Assembly (NCBI GenBank): GCA_025200525.1
Contig: CM045758.1
Location: 2,852,001-2,916,000 of the forward strand
Length of the DNA: 64,000 bases
Source of the DNA: Camellia lanceoleosa
Lineage: Eukaryota; Streptophyta; Magnoliopsida; Ericales; Theaceae
Reading direction: 5' to 3'
Shown: piece by piece, positions 44,486-57,756 of the stretch
How the letters are laid out: every line of letters begins with the position of its first letter
How positions within the stretch are numbered: position 1 is the stretch's first letter
Position numbers and translations under genes: made by a program
The notes under the pieces: model-generated
Databases searched by the model: none
What the model was told of the DNA's origin: nothing
Seen by the model: the letters and a program-made list of their open reading frames with translations, nothing else

Positions 44486-47109
44486 ATGGCGCATAGCAGC
44501 AAAGATCTTCTGGACTTGGAGCTCAAGAATTCATCTTCATCAAACCTAGGTCTCTCTTTCTTTCTCACTTTTTGCCTAGCTTCTCTCTCTCTCTCTCTCT
44601 CATTCTATGTATGTGATATAGTGCAAAATCTACACTTCTTGTCTGCAAAAACGACGACTTACAACAGTCGCAAAACTCAAAACCCACACCCACTGATGGA
44701 AAGCCCTTCACTTCCTCTGTTCCCAAAAGCCACGGTACTTTATATTCCCCCCTCTCTCTCTCTCTCTCTATTTATAAATATATATATATATATATATAAT
44801 GAATGGTAAGTTTTATCTTGAAATATATGCACCAGGACCAGTTAAGCTGCACCCAAGAAAAAAAAAAAGAATTGTTTTTTTGGTTGAAGCAGGTTGATGA
44901 TTGTTAATCCTGTAGTCTTAACTATGAGCAAGTTATATTGAATTCTTTGAAAATTCAAGAGAAGGAAAGGTATTGAAATATGGGAAGAGAATTTAATTCA
45001 ATTATCAAAAGTTATTTGACTCTATTCTAATATTGTTATGGTATTTTGTTTGTTTGTTTGTTTTTTTTTTTTTTGTTTTTTAAAGTTTAGTTGACGAGGT
45101 CACTAAGAAAGCAATATTTACTTACCGACTTGAATCCAATTCAAAGTGCAATACCCATTATTGATAATACTTGATTTTGAAGTTTTGTAAGAATCATTGA
45201 AAGCATTTGAATACAATATAACAAATTGGGTCTTTCACAAGTTCCACTATTTTGGGGAGGAAGTTGTTTGGTCGGCATGGAAGTGAAGCCCTTCACTCCT
45301 ACTTTAACCCTCCTGTTCAATTTCCTTCCTAACAAACAAGGAAAGCGTATACATCCTTACCCTCTTCCTCCCCCACCCCTTTCCTCCCACTTTTCCATCC
45401 TACCATGGAACTTTGAAGACTTGTTCCAATGGGCATAAAACTGGATGATGAGAAAGAAGGAAGGAGGAGTGATGACTAAATCTTTTATTTTTATTTATTT
45501 ATTATTTGGTTTGGGGCGGGGGTGGCGGTGAGGATGGTTGACTTGACAAGATAATGCAACAGTTGACTTGACAAGATAATGCAAGGGCTGTACCTTTCCT
45601 TCATCACTAGTTGAAGTTCATGCAACTCGTATTGTATCATGCTTAGAACGAGTGCTATTAAGCCACGTGCAATCAAATGCTAAAATCACATTCTATGACT
45701 ATATAGGTTATGTATGAATGTGCTCAGTGTTCGTAATAATATCTTGTGTTACATAGATCATATTTTTATGTTTCACAAGTTGGGAATATGTTAGTAATAG
45801 ATTTGCTAGGCTTGGGCTATATTGGCCATCTATGGGTCTCAATTTAACTCTTCTAAGGGGGTCTTAGAAGTTTTCATATAAAAATTTAACACTTTTCATT
45901 TGATAGAGGCTAGTTTTAGTGGCTTTTGGCATATTTGAAGTTCCTTAAGGACTGTGTGATGCTGTTAAATACTCAAGTATGATGCCTACACAATTCTTGT
46001 GTTATTCTAGAGCTTTTGTTTTGTTTTAAATTTATTTTCTTTTAATATTTTGCACAAAAAGGCTTTTAGCACCATAACCATGTCTTTCTAAGCTGCAATC
46101 TATGCTTACATGTTCACATCATACAAAAAGCCCCCAACCAAGGCACTATTCACATCACAGGTGCCATTTATGTCTTCTTTTTTTTTTTTTTTAAATTAAC
46201 TGACATTCCAATCTTCAGCCCTTTATTATACTCATCACAAGTCCTAAAACCCCTCATTATTCTGTCATGATTGATTAATCACTGGTGAATCTGTCCTTTA
46301 ATAGTTTGACCTTCTGATCAGCATAAATTTTACTATTTTAGTATTGACAAGTACTGGTTTAGAAAAAATTAAATAAAGATAAAGACTCTACTGAAATGTA
46401 ATTGGATAATTAAATGCTTAGACAAAGAAAAAAATGATGCTACTCTAATGAGCACTTAGTTGTTTTGTTTGTCCATTTGTCAGTTATGGGAAAAGTAAAG
46501 GATTTCTTAGGAGTTATGTCGGAAGCAAATCAAAGGCTGCAGAATGATGCAAAGGTATGCATTTTTGTTGTACACTTGACCAAACTGTCTGTAAAATTCC
46601 ATTGATTTCTCTCTAATTCTGACGTGAATGTGCATAATAAAATACAGGACAACGTTGAGGACTATGATATTGAAGTTCTCACTGGGAACGAGTCTGAGTA
46701 CATTGAAATGGTCAGTGAAGTTGTTCTCATCCAATTCCTCTCTATGGACCAAGCAGCACTAATATGATCCATTTTTAATGTTCGGGTGCATCTTATTCAG
46801 GATTTGATGCTGGGTGTTACTGATTTGCATACACCTGAGGCTGTTGCTGCTGCCGAGTTTGCAATAGTTGGTTATCAACCAGTGATTTCTTCGGCAGCTA
46901 GGAGCAGTGAAACAGAATTGGAATCTTCCAGTGATGATAGCAGTGATGGTGATAGTGAAGATGACAGTGATGATGACTACAATGGCGACAATGTCACAGC
47001 CACTCCTCCCAAACTTAAAAGAGCGAAGTCTGTTGAAGATGATTCTTCAAGTGAGTCATCAAAAAAACACAAGCCAGATAAGCAGCCAAAGATTGTTGAG
47101 CTATCATAA
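44486..47109 (+). CDS. NOPCHAP1-like gene, copy B, probably impaired
   Basis: Exons matching copy A: 44486-44549, 44627-44734, 46484-46554, 46648-46710 and 46801-47109. Exon 1 is unchanged and the exon 3-4 changes are silent. Two things are odd. First, the intron 1 acceptor reads GTGCAA where copy A has GTGCAG, so the AG is missing at 44625-44626. Second, exon 5 carries about ten amino-acid changes in 102 codons (for example GVAD to GVTD, AAQS to AAEF, PKKQ to PDKQ), well above the divergence of the following 3' region. Either this is a decaying paralogue or allele, or the acceptor loss is one of the CAG-site consensus errors seen elsewhere in this copy. The acidic tract and basic C-terminus are kept. 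Confidence 0.6.
45079..45485. repeat. Dispersed repeat in intron 2, copy B
   Basis: Counterpart of 6210-6621, related also to 37041-37476. It has the same boundaries, T-run at the left and GATGACTAAATCTTTT at the right. Confidence 0.6.
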
Positions 47110-48237
47110 GACTGTTCTGGTCTTGAGTTAGCAAAGATCCAGGATCAATTTGTCAAAAATATGGGCTGTCAATGAACAAGGGTTGAAGCGTGCATCCACA
47201 GACAAGAAGTTGATGTGAAGAAGCTTACAAATATAAGTGATTGTGTGTTGAGTTTGTTATTTATACAGGATTTATTAGTCAAGCCATCTTCACGGATTGT
47301 AGACATTTTCATATCACATCCTTCGTTCATGATTTTGGCAACGCTAAAACTTTTGGAATAGCGTCTCAAAATGTAGTCTCCTTCTCTATTGAGCTGAGTA
47401 GAAGAAACAACAGTAATTATGGGCTTGAGTAATCTATAATTTCTTGAGAATAAGTGCTTTATTTGCTTATTTATCAATATTCAATTTGAATATTAAAAGT
47501 CAGCAAAATATAAGAAAGGATAACCTAAAATGAGATTTTTTTTTTTTGGGGGGGGGGGGGGGGTGTTTGACATCATAGTTCTATCATTACATTCTAGTAT
47601 GATGTTTGGTTTGAGTTTCAGAAAATTAATTCCACTCCTTTTGAAAACTTGTTCTAGGCGGGTTTTTAAATTTTGAAATTTGGCCTATCGGTTGTCTTGG
47701 ACATTCGGCCAGTCGTCTTGACCAGTGCGGTTCTTTTTTATTTTTTTTTGCAATTGGCACTTGATTTTTTTTTTAATTTTATATTTTTAATAAGCCAATA
47801 TTTTTGAAATTTTTTATGAACTTTTAATAAATTTTTGAGTTGTGTGTTTGGTTATAAATTGTAAATTTTTATATCAGATATCATATGTCACCGTAAAAAT
47901 TTTTCACTCAATTTAAAATTCATTCACCAAATAAATTTTTTATGTTCAAATTATAATTTTAAAATTCATAAATTTAAAATATAACTTTTATTTTCAAATT
48001 ATATTTAAAATTTTTTTCCAAATGCCACCTTTCTATCTCTCACCCCTAGACACGACAGGTGTCGCTTTAAATGGTCAAAATGATTTTTTTTGTTTTTTTT
48101 GGGTTTTTCAATTTCGTCTAACAGTTATGTTTTTTTTTTACAATGCCCCAAACCCGCCCCAACTGAGGTAGGGTTGTGACCAGTTTTTTTTTTTTTGAGA
48201 ACGTGACCGGATTTAACTGTACAAAACTTATAGAGGA

Positions 48238-48910
48238 GGTTTGATACCATGGAATGAAATGAATTGAGAATAAAATGAGCGTAAGAATAGTATATAAGGT
48301 TGAATGAAATGGAATGTCCATTTCCATTCTATTGTGTGGTTGTCAATATAAAATGACATAAGAATAAAATGATAATTCTCATTCTCGTGTTTTTATTTTT
48401 TTTTCAAACTAGTAATAAATAAATTAAAATTTTATATAAATCATAATAATTTTAATAGTTGTGAAAGTGATGGTGTGAGTCGTAGTAGTGGCGGTGGCGG
48501 TGGCGGTGGCGATGGTAGTGGTGGCAGCATCGGTGATAGTGATAGCAATGATAATATGATGGTGGTAGTAGATTGTTGTGGCCTTAGTAGTGGTGGTAAG
48601 GTAGTGTTGTGGTTGCAATAGTGGCGTGACCAGCGATAGTGGTGATAACGATAATGCGGTGGTGGTAGTATGGTGGTATGGTAGTTGTGGCTGACAATAG
48701 AGTGGTAAGAAACGGAATGGTGATAGTAGTTAAATAATAATATTTTTTTTAAGTGACAAAAAAAATTAATAATAAAATTTTATGATAATTTCATGATGGA
48801 ATAGAATGTTCATTCCTTAGGTTAAAGGAAGGAATATGTATTTTTACATTTTGTTAAAATAGCTATTCTAATAGAATGACAGTTTTCACTTAAATAACAC
48901 ATACCAAACA
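48238..48910. mobile_element. Possible DNA transposon with GGT/GGC array, copy B
   Basis: Counterpart of 9409-10091, with fewer GGTGGC units and changes at CAG/CGG sites near 48620-48700. Confidence 0.35.
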
Positions 48911-49429
48911 AGGAAAAAGACATAAAATTAAAATAGATATTTTATTTCAGCCAATATCATTGTACCAAACGTGCACATAGTACTTCTGTTCATAGGGAAT
49001 AAATATGTAAAATAGCAGAAACATACATTCGTAATCTCGTAATACCATTATATCCATAAAAAGCAAATGGAGAACCGTAATGAACATAACTTTCATACAT
49101 TCATTTACAATGCCATCTTGTGGCTCAAACACAAAGATACAATTACTACATGGACAAGTACAAGTCAAGAGCTTGTTCCACCATAAGGGAAGCAATAAAG
49201 ATTATTCAAATCATTACAAATAACATAAAATGAAAAATAAAATTCATAAACTCTCACCAATTCAAACCTCAAATCAAACCATAGAAAATATGCCTAAATA
49301 GATATGGATGCTTATCTTCCCATTTTTGTGTGTGTTATGTAAGCAGATATGGGAATTTAATTATTGAAGTTATTTCTATGAAATGCCCAATAGACATAAA
49401 TAACATTTTCAAAGGGAACAGCTATTCAC

Positions 49430-49593
49430 ATTTCACTTTGCTCTAAATACATTCTTTTATTTGTCTTTATTATACATAGTTACATTAATACTCTTGAAAT
49501 TTTAATTTTTTTTAAATAGTATATTTTATGTGAAAGGGTATTAATGTAACTCTATATAATAAGGACAAAAAGAATGTATTTGGAACAAAGTGG
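49430..49593. mobile_element. Foldback MITE, copy B
   Basis: Counterpart of 10613-10784, slightly shorter on the right arm (ACAAAAAGAATG against ACAAAAAGGAGAATG). Confidence 0.65.
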
Positions 49594-50635
49594 GAAATTC
49601 TATTTCACACGCCTAAATAACTAAGGAACACACTTAATGAATTTTTAATTTAATGACAATTATACCTAAACGTAATGACCATAATAGACATCCAACAACA
49701 CTTATAATATTATATACAAAAATTCTCTATATATGTCTTTTAAAAACAAAAGATCTCAATGTACACCTTTTGAGTTAAAAACATAAACCTAATTTTTTTC
49801 CCATTGTTGTCACTTTGCTTGTTACATACTCTATACTCATTTATTACTTGCAAAACAATACTCTCAAAACATCTTTCATATTGCTTTAATCTCTATGTTT
49901 ACAATCTATTATTTATATAAACTTTCTTATCAATTCTACAATTTTTGATTGATTTTGATATGGAAGAGTTGCAAATTATGGAAGTTCAAACCTAAGTAAA
50001 AATATGTGGGGTTATAGAAAACGATAATGAAAATGTTAGTTTTTTTCGATTTTAATTAGGAGAACCGTGTTGAATTTCGTATTAAATTAGGATATCAATC
50101 GCCGAGATATATTTACTTCTTGACATCTATATTTCAAAATTATTAATAAATTAGGTATTTTAGTTCCGATTTTTTTAAAACCGAATATTTTTAATTTTTT
50201 TGGTTACCAAATGCCGAAATATATAATTTCATTTGGCTCTATAGTGCCAAATTAAAAAAATTTCCCGCCCCTTTTCCAAATTACATGCCTTTGGCGAGGT
50301 TAAAGGGCGGTGTTTTTATTTTGGAGGTTTTCAATAGAAGTTTTTATGGAGGTCTTCCATGGTTGGCTTCAATGGACTCACTTCAGACATTGGATGTTTT
50401 TACTTCAGTGGGGGTCTTCAAATTCAGGTGAGTGGAAGTTTTTTGGTCTTCAAGTTTTCAAAAAGTGTGTGAAAATGAGGGGTAAGTGTGTGTACAATAA
50501 TATTTGAGTGAAGGATATAATTGTAATTTTTAGTGTGTGGATTCAAAAAAACAATCAATAAATAAATTAACAGGTGTATGTATTAAGAAAAGATTTGCTC
50601 TGAGTTATTTAGGTGTGTGGAAATATAATTTCCCA
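49594..50635. mobile_element. Mutator-like element, copy B
   Basis: Counterpart of 10780-11828, flanked by ACAAAGTGG at 49585-49593 and 50636-50644. Several CTG/CAG positions of copy A are altered here. Confidence 0.8.
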
Positions 50636-50690
50636 ACAAAGTGGAGAGGAAATAATAACTCCCTTATCAAAAACACAATAAATAAATTAT

Positions 50691-51034
50691 GGATAAATTA
50701 CAAATACACCCCCTGAAATTTGATTAAAATATAAATACGCTCCATATGGTTACGGAAATTACATTTCATCCACGAGGTTTCTAATTTCATAACAAATCGC
50801 CTCTTTTATTAATAAATCATCAAATCAATTAAGTTTTTAATGATATTAGAAATATGTTTCAATTAATAATTGAAGTAATTTTATTATTATATAGGAAAAC
50901 AATTATGAATTTTATTTTTTTAATTAATTACATTAAATAAATAATTACGACAAAAGGTATTTATAATTTTTTCAAATCACGAGGAAACAATCATACTTTA
51001 AACAAATTTCAAGGAGTGCATTTGTAATTTACCT
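50691..51034. mobile_element. Mutator-like MITE, copy B
   Basis: Counterpart of 11884-12229 with ATAAATTAT at 50682-50690 and 51035-51043. It shows three clear CTG to ACG changes relative to copy A (for example GGTTCTGGAAA to GGTTACGGAAA). Confidence 0.85.
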
Positions 51035-51136
51035 ATAAATTATCTTGAATGCTCATTATCCACTCTCAAAACAATCAGTTAAATCGCCAACAAACATAAG
51101 CCCCAAACTTCCCTCTGCCAATGGTATAAATTATTT

Positions 51137-52059
51137 GGGTCATTTACATATAAGTCCCATTTTGTGAACTTATAATCCATTAAGTTCTAGATAAAATTAT
51201 TTGCTCCTTCAAGTCCCATTAATTTTTAATAGACCAAATTATCCTTCCAACAAACTCGGGCGAGTTATCTCGATGTCGCCTTCCCTCTCCTTTCGTCCTT
51301 AAGTCCTCGTCGGCGTTCTCGATGGAGCTTCGTTCTTGAAATCTAGCTCGCCACTAGAACCACCGCCTCCTTCCTACTTAGATCTGCGATGTAAATGCGT
51401 CATCGATGAAGATGAAGAACTCAAACCCATAAGTGGCTCATGTGTGTGAGGTTGAGGTTGTTGTTGATCTGTCTCGAGCAGATCTACCTCTCTCTATCTT
51501 GTTGATTTGCCTCGTCACCACCTAAAATTTAAGGTCTCTAGGAGGGTTGGGTGATGAATTGGGTAGATTTGCGGCTGTTGCTTATGTGAGTCCACCGAAA
51601 GATGAGGACTCAGAGCCGGCGTTGGAGACTCGTCCAGAAGGCGATGAGTCCATTGATTGTGAGGTTTCGATTTTCACTGAGTTCACAAATGCCACTGCCA
51701 TTAGAGAGAGAGAAAGAGAGGGAGGGAGAGATCTGGGATTTTTTGAAATTGAGAACCTTCTCAATTTATAATATTCTCAATTTTAATCATGAAAAAATTG
51801 AAATTTCTCAAAATTGATAATTATAAATTTCTTAATTTTGATAATATTCTCAGTTCATATTAGAAAAAAATTGTGAAATTTCTTAGTTTTGATAATTATA
51901 AATTAAGAACATTCTCAGTTTTAAAATTGAGAACATTCTCAATTTTGAGATTAAAGGGTAAAACGTCTTTTACTTGTAAATGGGACTTAGTAGTTCAAAA
52001 TTTTTTGAGGACCTAAGCTACCACCACATATGTAGATAGGACTTTTAAGTAATTAATCC
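51137..52059. mobile_element. Pack-MULE-like element, copy B
   Basis: Counterpart of 12332-13265, flanked by AAATTATTT (51128-51136) and AAATTATTA (52060-52068). The central open frame region 51540-51780 is unchanged from copy A, whereas 51255-51500 is heavily altered. Confidence 0.65.
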
Positions 52060-52294
52060 AAATTATTATCCAAAAATAAGGTTTAGAATCATACGAGAAT
52101 AATCTTTGAGGAAACACCGAGCACTTTAAGGATTCCATCTTGGTGTCACCAATACTCAATACCCACTAACCTACAATAGTTCCTAACAACAGTATCAATA
52201 ACGAGATACACATCAAAGAATCACATGAGGCTACAACAATTGACATTCCCGATAGTTAATTCACTTGAAACATTCAACAGCATGGCCATCGTCA

Positions 52295-52462
52295 GGGGCA
52301 TTTTGGAAAGAGGCTAAAAAAGTTAGTTTTTTGGCTTTTTAATTTTTTTAGCCAAAAAAGCCAGATTTTTTACCTAAAAGAATTCAGTTTTTTGCCAAAA
52401 AAGCCACCAAAAAAGCTAAAAAATCAAAAAGTCAATTTTTTACCAACTTCCCAAAACACCAC
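52295..52462. mobile_element. Foldback MITE, copy B
   Basis: Counterpart of 13501-13668, essentially identical. Confidence 0.6.
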
Positions 52463-52984
52463 TTAGTAGCATTGACTCTTACATAGGCCCCAATTGCCTA
52501 GTCGAAAAAGAATAATGTAAAACCCGCCTCATATATCAAATATATCTAAGGAATCAACATAGTTATTATCACGACCCAAACTTGCCCCTATATTGTTGTG
52601 TTCCTCTCCATTTCTCTCTAATTTTAGCTCAAAAGTGTATGAAGATGATGAATTCATAAGCTTAAGCTATATATATAGGTTTAATTAGCTTAAGTTAATT
52701 AAGCTTGTTTAGGTTAATTAATCACTTAACTCTAATAAATTCTAATTAATTATTTTAATTATTTTGATTCGAATTAATTTTTAATTAAAGTTGCGATAAA
52801 ATTCTAAATTTCTAATTAGCCTATTGGGCTAGTCAATTTCGATTTATGAAGCCATTAAAGCTCTCAATTGATGTCTCTAAGTCGGCAATTCTAATAGGTA
52901 TTCCATAAACAAGCAGATATTCATACTTAAACATATAATTCAACAATTAAAGTCATACAAATAATATAAAACAATAATATGCAG

Positions 52985-54735
52985 CGTTGGGATAGAAATT
53001 GAGAATACCGATTTTAAATTGTATTATAGTGGTAAAGATAGGCGTAGGAATGTGGTAGGAATCATAGTTGCCAAGAGTCTTGTGGAAAACGCTTATAAAA
53101 AAAAAGGAGAGATGGAAGAAGCGTTTACCAAAAAAAAAAAAAGAAGGAGAGATAGAAGAACTATTTTAAAAACTATTAAATGAGGAACATAGAGGTACAT
53201 CAATAGGGAAGAAATAACTAATGTCGATAAACCAAGACTATAGGTTCTATCGCAGGATTAGGAACTTTGAAGTGGAGATTGCACTTAAGAAGATGAAATC
53301 AAATAAGGCTTTAGGATTCGATGATATCCCTATTGAAGCTTGGAAGTGTTTGGGTAAAAAAAGAGTTGCTTGGCCAACTAGGTTGTTTAGAAAAATTATG
53401 TTGACTAGGAACATACCAGATGAGTGAAGGAAAAGTATTTTAGTGTCAATCTATAAGAATAAAGGAGATGTCCAAAATTGCAGCAACTATAGAGGAATCA
53501 AGCAAATGTGTCATATAATGAAAGTGTGAGAGAGGGTGATGAAACTCCGATTGCGAGATATAACAGAGGTGTTAGAGAATCAATTTGGGTTTATGCCTGG
53601 CAAGTCAACAATGGAAACGATCTATCTGTTGAGGAGAGTAATAGAAAAGTATAGGAAAAGAAAAAAAGACATTCATATGGTGTTTATCGATTTTGAGAAA
53701 GCATATGATAGAGTGTTCGAATATAATATGGTGGGTGTTAGAGAAGAAAAGGGTGACAAAAGGTTACAATGATGTGATTAGGGACATATATGAAGGGTGG
53801 TGACCATTATTAGATCGCCTATTGGAGAGACAAATGAATTTCCTAGGATTACACCAGGATCTACCTTAAATCCTTATCTTTTGCGTTAGTTATGGATGGG
53901 TTGGAGAAATATTCATGATGGCGTGCCATGATGTATGCTTTTGCGAGATGATATTGTGTTAGTGGATGAGACGGAGAAGGAGTTAACACAAAGTTGGAGA
54001 TTTGGAGAAAAACACTTGAATCTAAAAGATTACGAATAAGCGAGAACTAAGGCGAATTACATGGAGTGTAAAGCGATACTTGATAACAATGAAAGCAAAG
54101 GATAAGTGAAGATTGAGAACCCATAAGCGCCTAACGGTGAACATTTTTAGTCATTTAGGATAGATTATCTGGCGGAGGAGATTGATGCGGATGTGGCCCA
54201 TAGGATTAAATGGGATGGCTTAAGTGAAAAAATGCGTCAGAAGTCTTTGCGATAAGCGAATACCCACTAGACTAAAAGGTAAGTTTTATAGAGCGACTAT
54301 TAGACGGCGATGTTGTATGAGGCGGAGTGTTAGGTAACCAGAAACAACAAGTTAATAAGATAAGTATTCTTGAGATGAAGATGCTAAGATGGATGTGTGG
54401 TAAAACTAGACAAAGGAATTAGAAATGAATATATTAAGAATAAGGCGAATAACACCGATAAAAGATAAGTAGAGAAAATCGATTGAAATGGTTTGGTCAT
54501 ATTCAGCGGAGACCAATAGGCGATAATGAAGAGATCTTGACTGCGATGACGATAGATGGAAGTGTTATGGAATTTGGGTAGGCCTAGATTAGCGTTGACT
54601 AGTATTATATGTGAGATATAAATTTACTAAATTTGACTAACAAAAGCGGCCTTTGATAGAGCTACATGGAGAAGGAGAATTCATGTGGCGACCCCAATTT
54701 GATGTGACTTAAGACTTGATTTGGTTTGGTTTTAA
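52985..54735 (+). mobile_element. RTE-type LINE, copy B
   Basis: Same element as 14193-15962, more broken. The FADD box of copy A (TTTGCAGATGAT) reads TTTGCGAGATGAT here, an inserted G at the CAG. GATTCTGAATAAGCAGAAC in copy A reads GATTACGAATAAGCGAGAAC here. Almost every change of this type falls on CAG or CTG. The stretch 53230-53700 is nearly unaltered. Confidence 0.88.
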
Positions 54736-55001
54736 AGATTGACAATTCAAAACCAAAATTGTTTCGACATTCTGTCAATTTTATACCTGACCAATATATT
54801 TAGAAAACCAACTTCTAAGAGAAATGAACTTTGGGTTGGTGACAAGTTTAATGATCTGCGAGTCTACAAAAAGGCGACCAGAGCATCAAGAAAGCAGATA
54901 GGCATATTGTAGTACAAATTCTTGTGCTACAAGGTATTATTCACAACTAGAAAGACCCAATTCGGAGGTAATGAAGTCTCTCCCATTAAGGAATAAGCAT
55001 C

Positions 55002-55256
55002 TTTTTCTTTTCTTTTTAATTCAAAAAGTGAATATATAGATAGGCTACTCCAACATATCATTAGAGAGTATTTCTCCTTAGTATCTACAACATATCTCTG
55101 AAACCCCATCACACCTCGTCGGGACGAAACTTAAGTCCCCGCATGCTCTAGGCGTTAAAAGAGTATGTTTAATTCAACAAGGGCTATGTAGACTCGAACC
55201 CAAGCCTTGAGTGAGAGATTCAAAAGTCTTATCTCTTGAACCAACCCCTAGTTGGT
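55002..55256 (-). mobile_element. tRNA-derived SINE, copy B
   Basis: Counterpart of 16231-16494 with the same 17-bp duplications at 54985-55001 and 55257-55273. The A box reads GGTTCAAGAGATAAG instead of GGTTCAGTAGATAAG, again a change at a CAG. Other changes also fall on CAG/CTG sites. Confidence 0.87.
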
Positions 55257-55435
55257 ATTAAGGAATAAGCATCAACAAAAGCTCGATACCTCCATCCTTG
55301 GTCATTTTGATACCGAGAAATACTCCTCAACCAAGCAAGACATAAACATATCTTTACGCAACCTTGATGAGATCAAAAGAATATAGGGAAGAAAACCAAT
55401 CGACAACTATATATATTTATATATATACTAATGTG

Positions 55436-56010
55436 TACAAGCCCACAAAGGCCATGAATCACTATAAACAACCCAAGCCCATCGCTTGGAGCCCAATACA
55501 TAACCTAGCTAGTGGGGCCCAAAACAGCTGGAATCCAACATGACATAAAGAGCCAATGACATTCAGACATATGGCAGGTGAAGGACGAGCCACATTAGCA
55601 GACAAAGATCTGCAAAGTTATTGCCACTGCACATCACCATTAATGCAACTCATCACAGCATTTATTATGACAACACCTCTCCGTCGGAACAAGACCCCCT
55701 TACCCTGAACAAGGTAAGTTACAGCATAGACTTTCGGCGATGAGGGTAGGTCGGAAGGGACAGCGAAATGATTACCAAAGGATATAAGTAAACGTTGAAG
55801 ACAAGAAAAAAGTTAAGCTTTCCATCTCTAAACTCTCCTTACACCCTACTTCTCCTTCTAACTTGCTCGTCAGAGGGTTCACTAGGGACTACCTCGGGCC
55901 CCATTGGACTTGTTTGCGAGGTAACGATGGGCACAGTCAAGCTGGGCGTGGACCTTTGAAGAGCTTGGACTTGTTCGACCCATTCACTTGGTCAAACAGT
56001 CTCATCATAT
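55436..56010. mobile_element. Probable solo-LTR-like sequence, copy B
   Basis: Counterpart of 16676-17245. Identical over the first ~480 bases, then altered at CAG, CTG and CCC sites from about 55885 to 55990. Confidence 0.35.
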
Positions 56011-56215
56011 ACACCCATAAGGATTTGCAAATAACCAAATAACCACTCCAAGGAATATAGCCCCAAAGGAAATAAGCTCTTAGAAATTAAGGAAAGTTAA
56101 CATTACAACATATGAAATAATGACTATGGAAATCGATCGATAAGGCATCAAGATGATGTCCACCACTCTGGGAAACAAACAAGGATCACCACAGATACAC
56201 CAAAAGATATATATA

Positions 56216-56243
56216 CTAGCGTATGCAGGTGCTTGAAGGCACG
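56216..56243 (-). mobile_element. Helitron 3' terminus, copy B
   Basis: Counterpart of 17461-17490. CTAG and most of the hairpin are kept, but GCCCGTGC reads GCAGGTGC here. Confidence 0.45.
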
Positions 56244-57362
56244 ATACAATTAATGATGAGATTAAAATATAAATCAAAATTAGAGAGGAATGTATTCAAA
56301 TTAATAAAGCTTAACACATAAATTGAAAGATCAATTCCACCAACAGAAATGATGATCAAGACCTCAATTCCATCAACAAACTTGAAGATATATCACTCTT
56401 GGGCCAAACAAAAATTTGGCTATCATTAGAATTAGAATATAACCCGTGCCTTTAGATATATCACACCTGGGCCAAAAAAAAAAAAAAAAAAATGAAAAAA
56501 TACCAAATAGAAACATACCAAACAAATAAAACTACATAATCATTCTGTTTTGGAGAGGTTGTTTTCGAATTAGGTAAGAGAGAGAGTAGTAAAATCTCAT
56601 ATAAGCTCATCATTTAATTTTTTATTTTTTAGACAAACAAAAAAATAGATTAGTTTTTGGATATAGAAATGGTAAATACTAAGAAATTGACTCTGAAAAT
56701 ATAACACACACATCTATTACGAAGAGGTTGATAATGTGGGTGGTTCTTTGTTATTCTTGGCTGATGAGTGGTGGAGGTGTGTTGGTGTTGGGGAGAGGGC
56801 GAGAGGAACACTGCAGATACCATGATATTGACAGAAGATGGTGAGGATAAGGCCGATTGACAAATTATGAGTTTGGCTATCGTTAACATTTTGCTTTTAT
56901 CATCCATGGACATGCTGCACCACAATTCATGAAAGAATGAATGGATATCTTATGCGGCAGAATGATAATGTCATAGCGATCTGATATGACCATAGATGAA
57001 AGATTAGGAGAGGCTACTTCCATGAAAAGTAAAGCATGAATAGGGATTTTCATTACAATGAATACTAAGTCATGATTATAAAATCGATCTAATTTTTCTT
57101 ATAAAAAATGGTCACCAAATTTTTTTATATAATAAAATATTCAAATTATAAAACCAGACTCATAATAGACCGGCCATACAAAAGTCTTAATATTTTCTTA
57201 AATTCATATTTGAATAAGACTAAAACAATTGTATTTCCTCGTGTATGAGTATGACTACTACCTCTCTTCTAGTTCAAAAGGGAAATAAATGAAAATAATG
57301 TTTCCAACAATGATTAAGCAATTAAAAAGGAGATATTAACTTCCCGGGAATAGCTATTATAT

Positions 57363-57756
57363 GACTACTACATTTTTTTAGTCACGAAAAGCTCATATTT
57401 GGCAACGAAATTCTTTGGTCGGCAAAGAGTAACCCAAAAAATATGCATGGTCTTTGACAACTAAACTTTCTTTTGTCGGCAAATAATTGTATACGACGAT
57501 CAAATTAAATTTTTCGTAGCCTAAAATATAAACTATCACCGACTAACAGGTTTTTGGTCGCCTATTACTTAATATTTAGCGACTAAATTTTTTTTAGTCG
57601 CCAATAAATAGCATATCTCGACTAAATTAATATAGTAGCTAAACTTCGAACCAACGCTGACTAATATATTTTTTAGTCACCAAAAATGACACTTTTGGCG
57701 ACTAAATTTATTTTGGTTGCCAAATTTAGTCGCCAAATGTGTAATTTCTTGTAGTG
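57363..57756 (-). mobile_element. CACTA-type element, copy B
   Basis: Counterpart of 18609-19002, nearly identical, with the same CACTACAAGAAA right terminus on the minus strand. Confidence 0.7.

Noticed and set aside
53000..55400. Repeat-induced or methylation-driven C-to-T mutation in copy B
   Set aside because: Deamination would turn CAG/CTG into TAG/CTA and deplete CG. The observed changes create CG-containing strings and add or remove bases.
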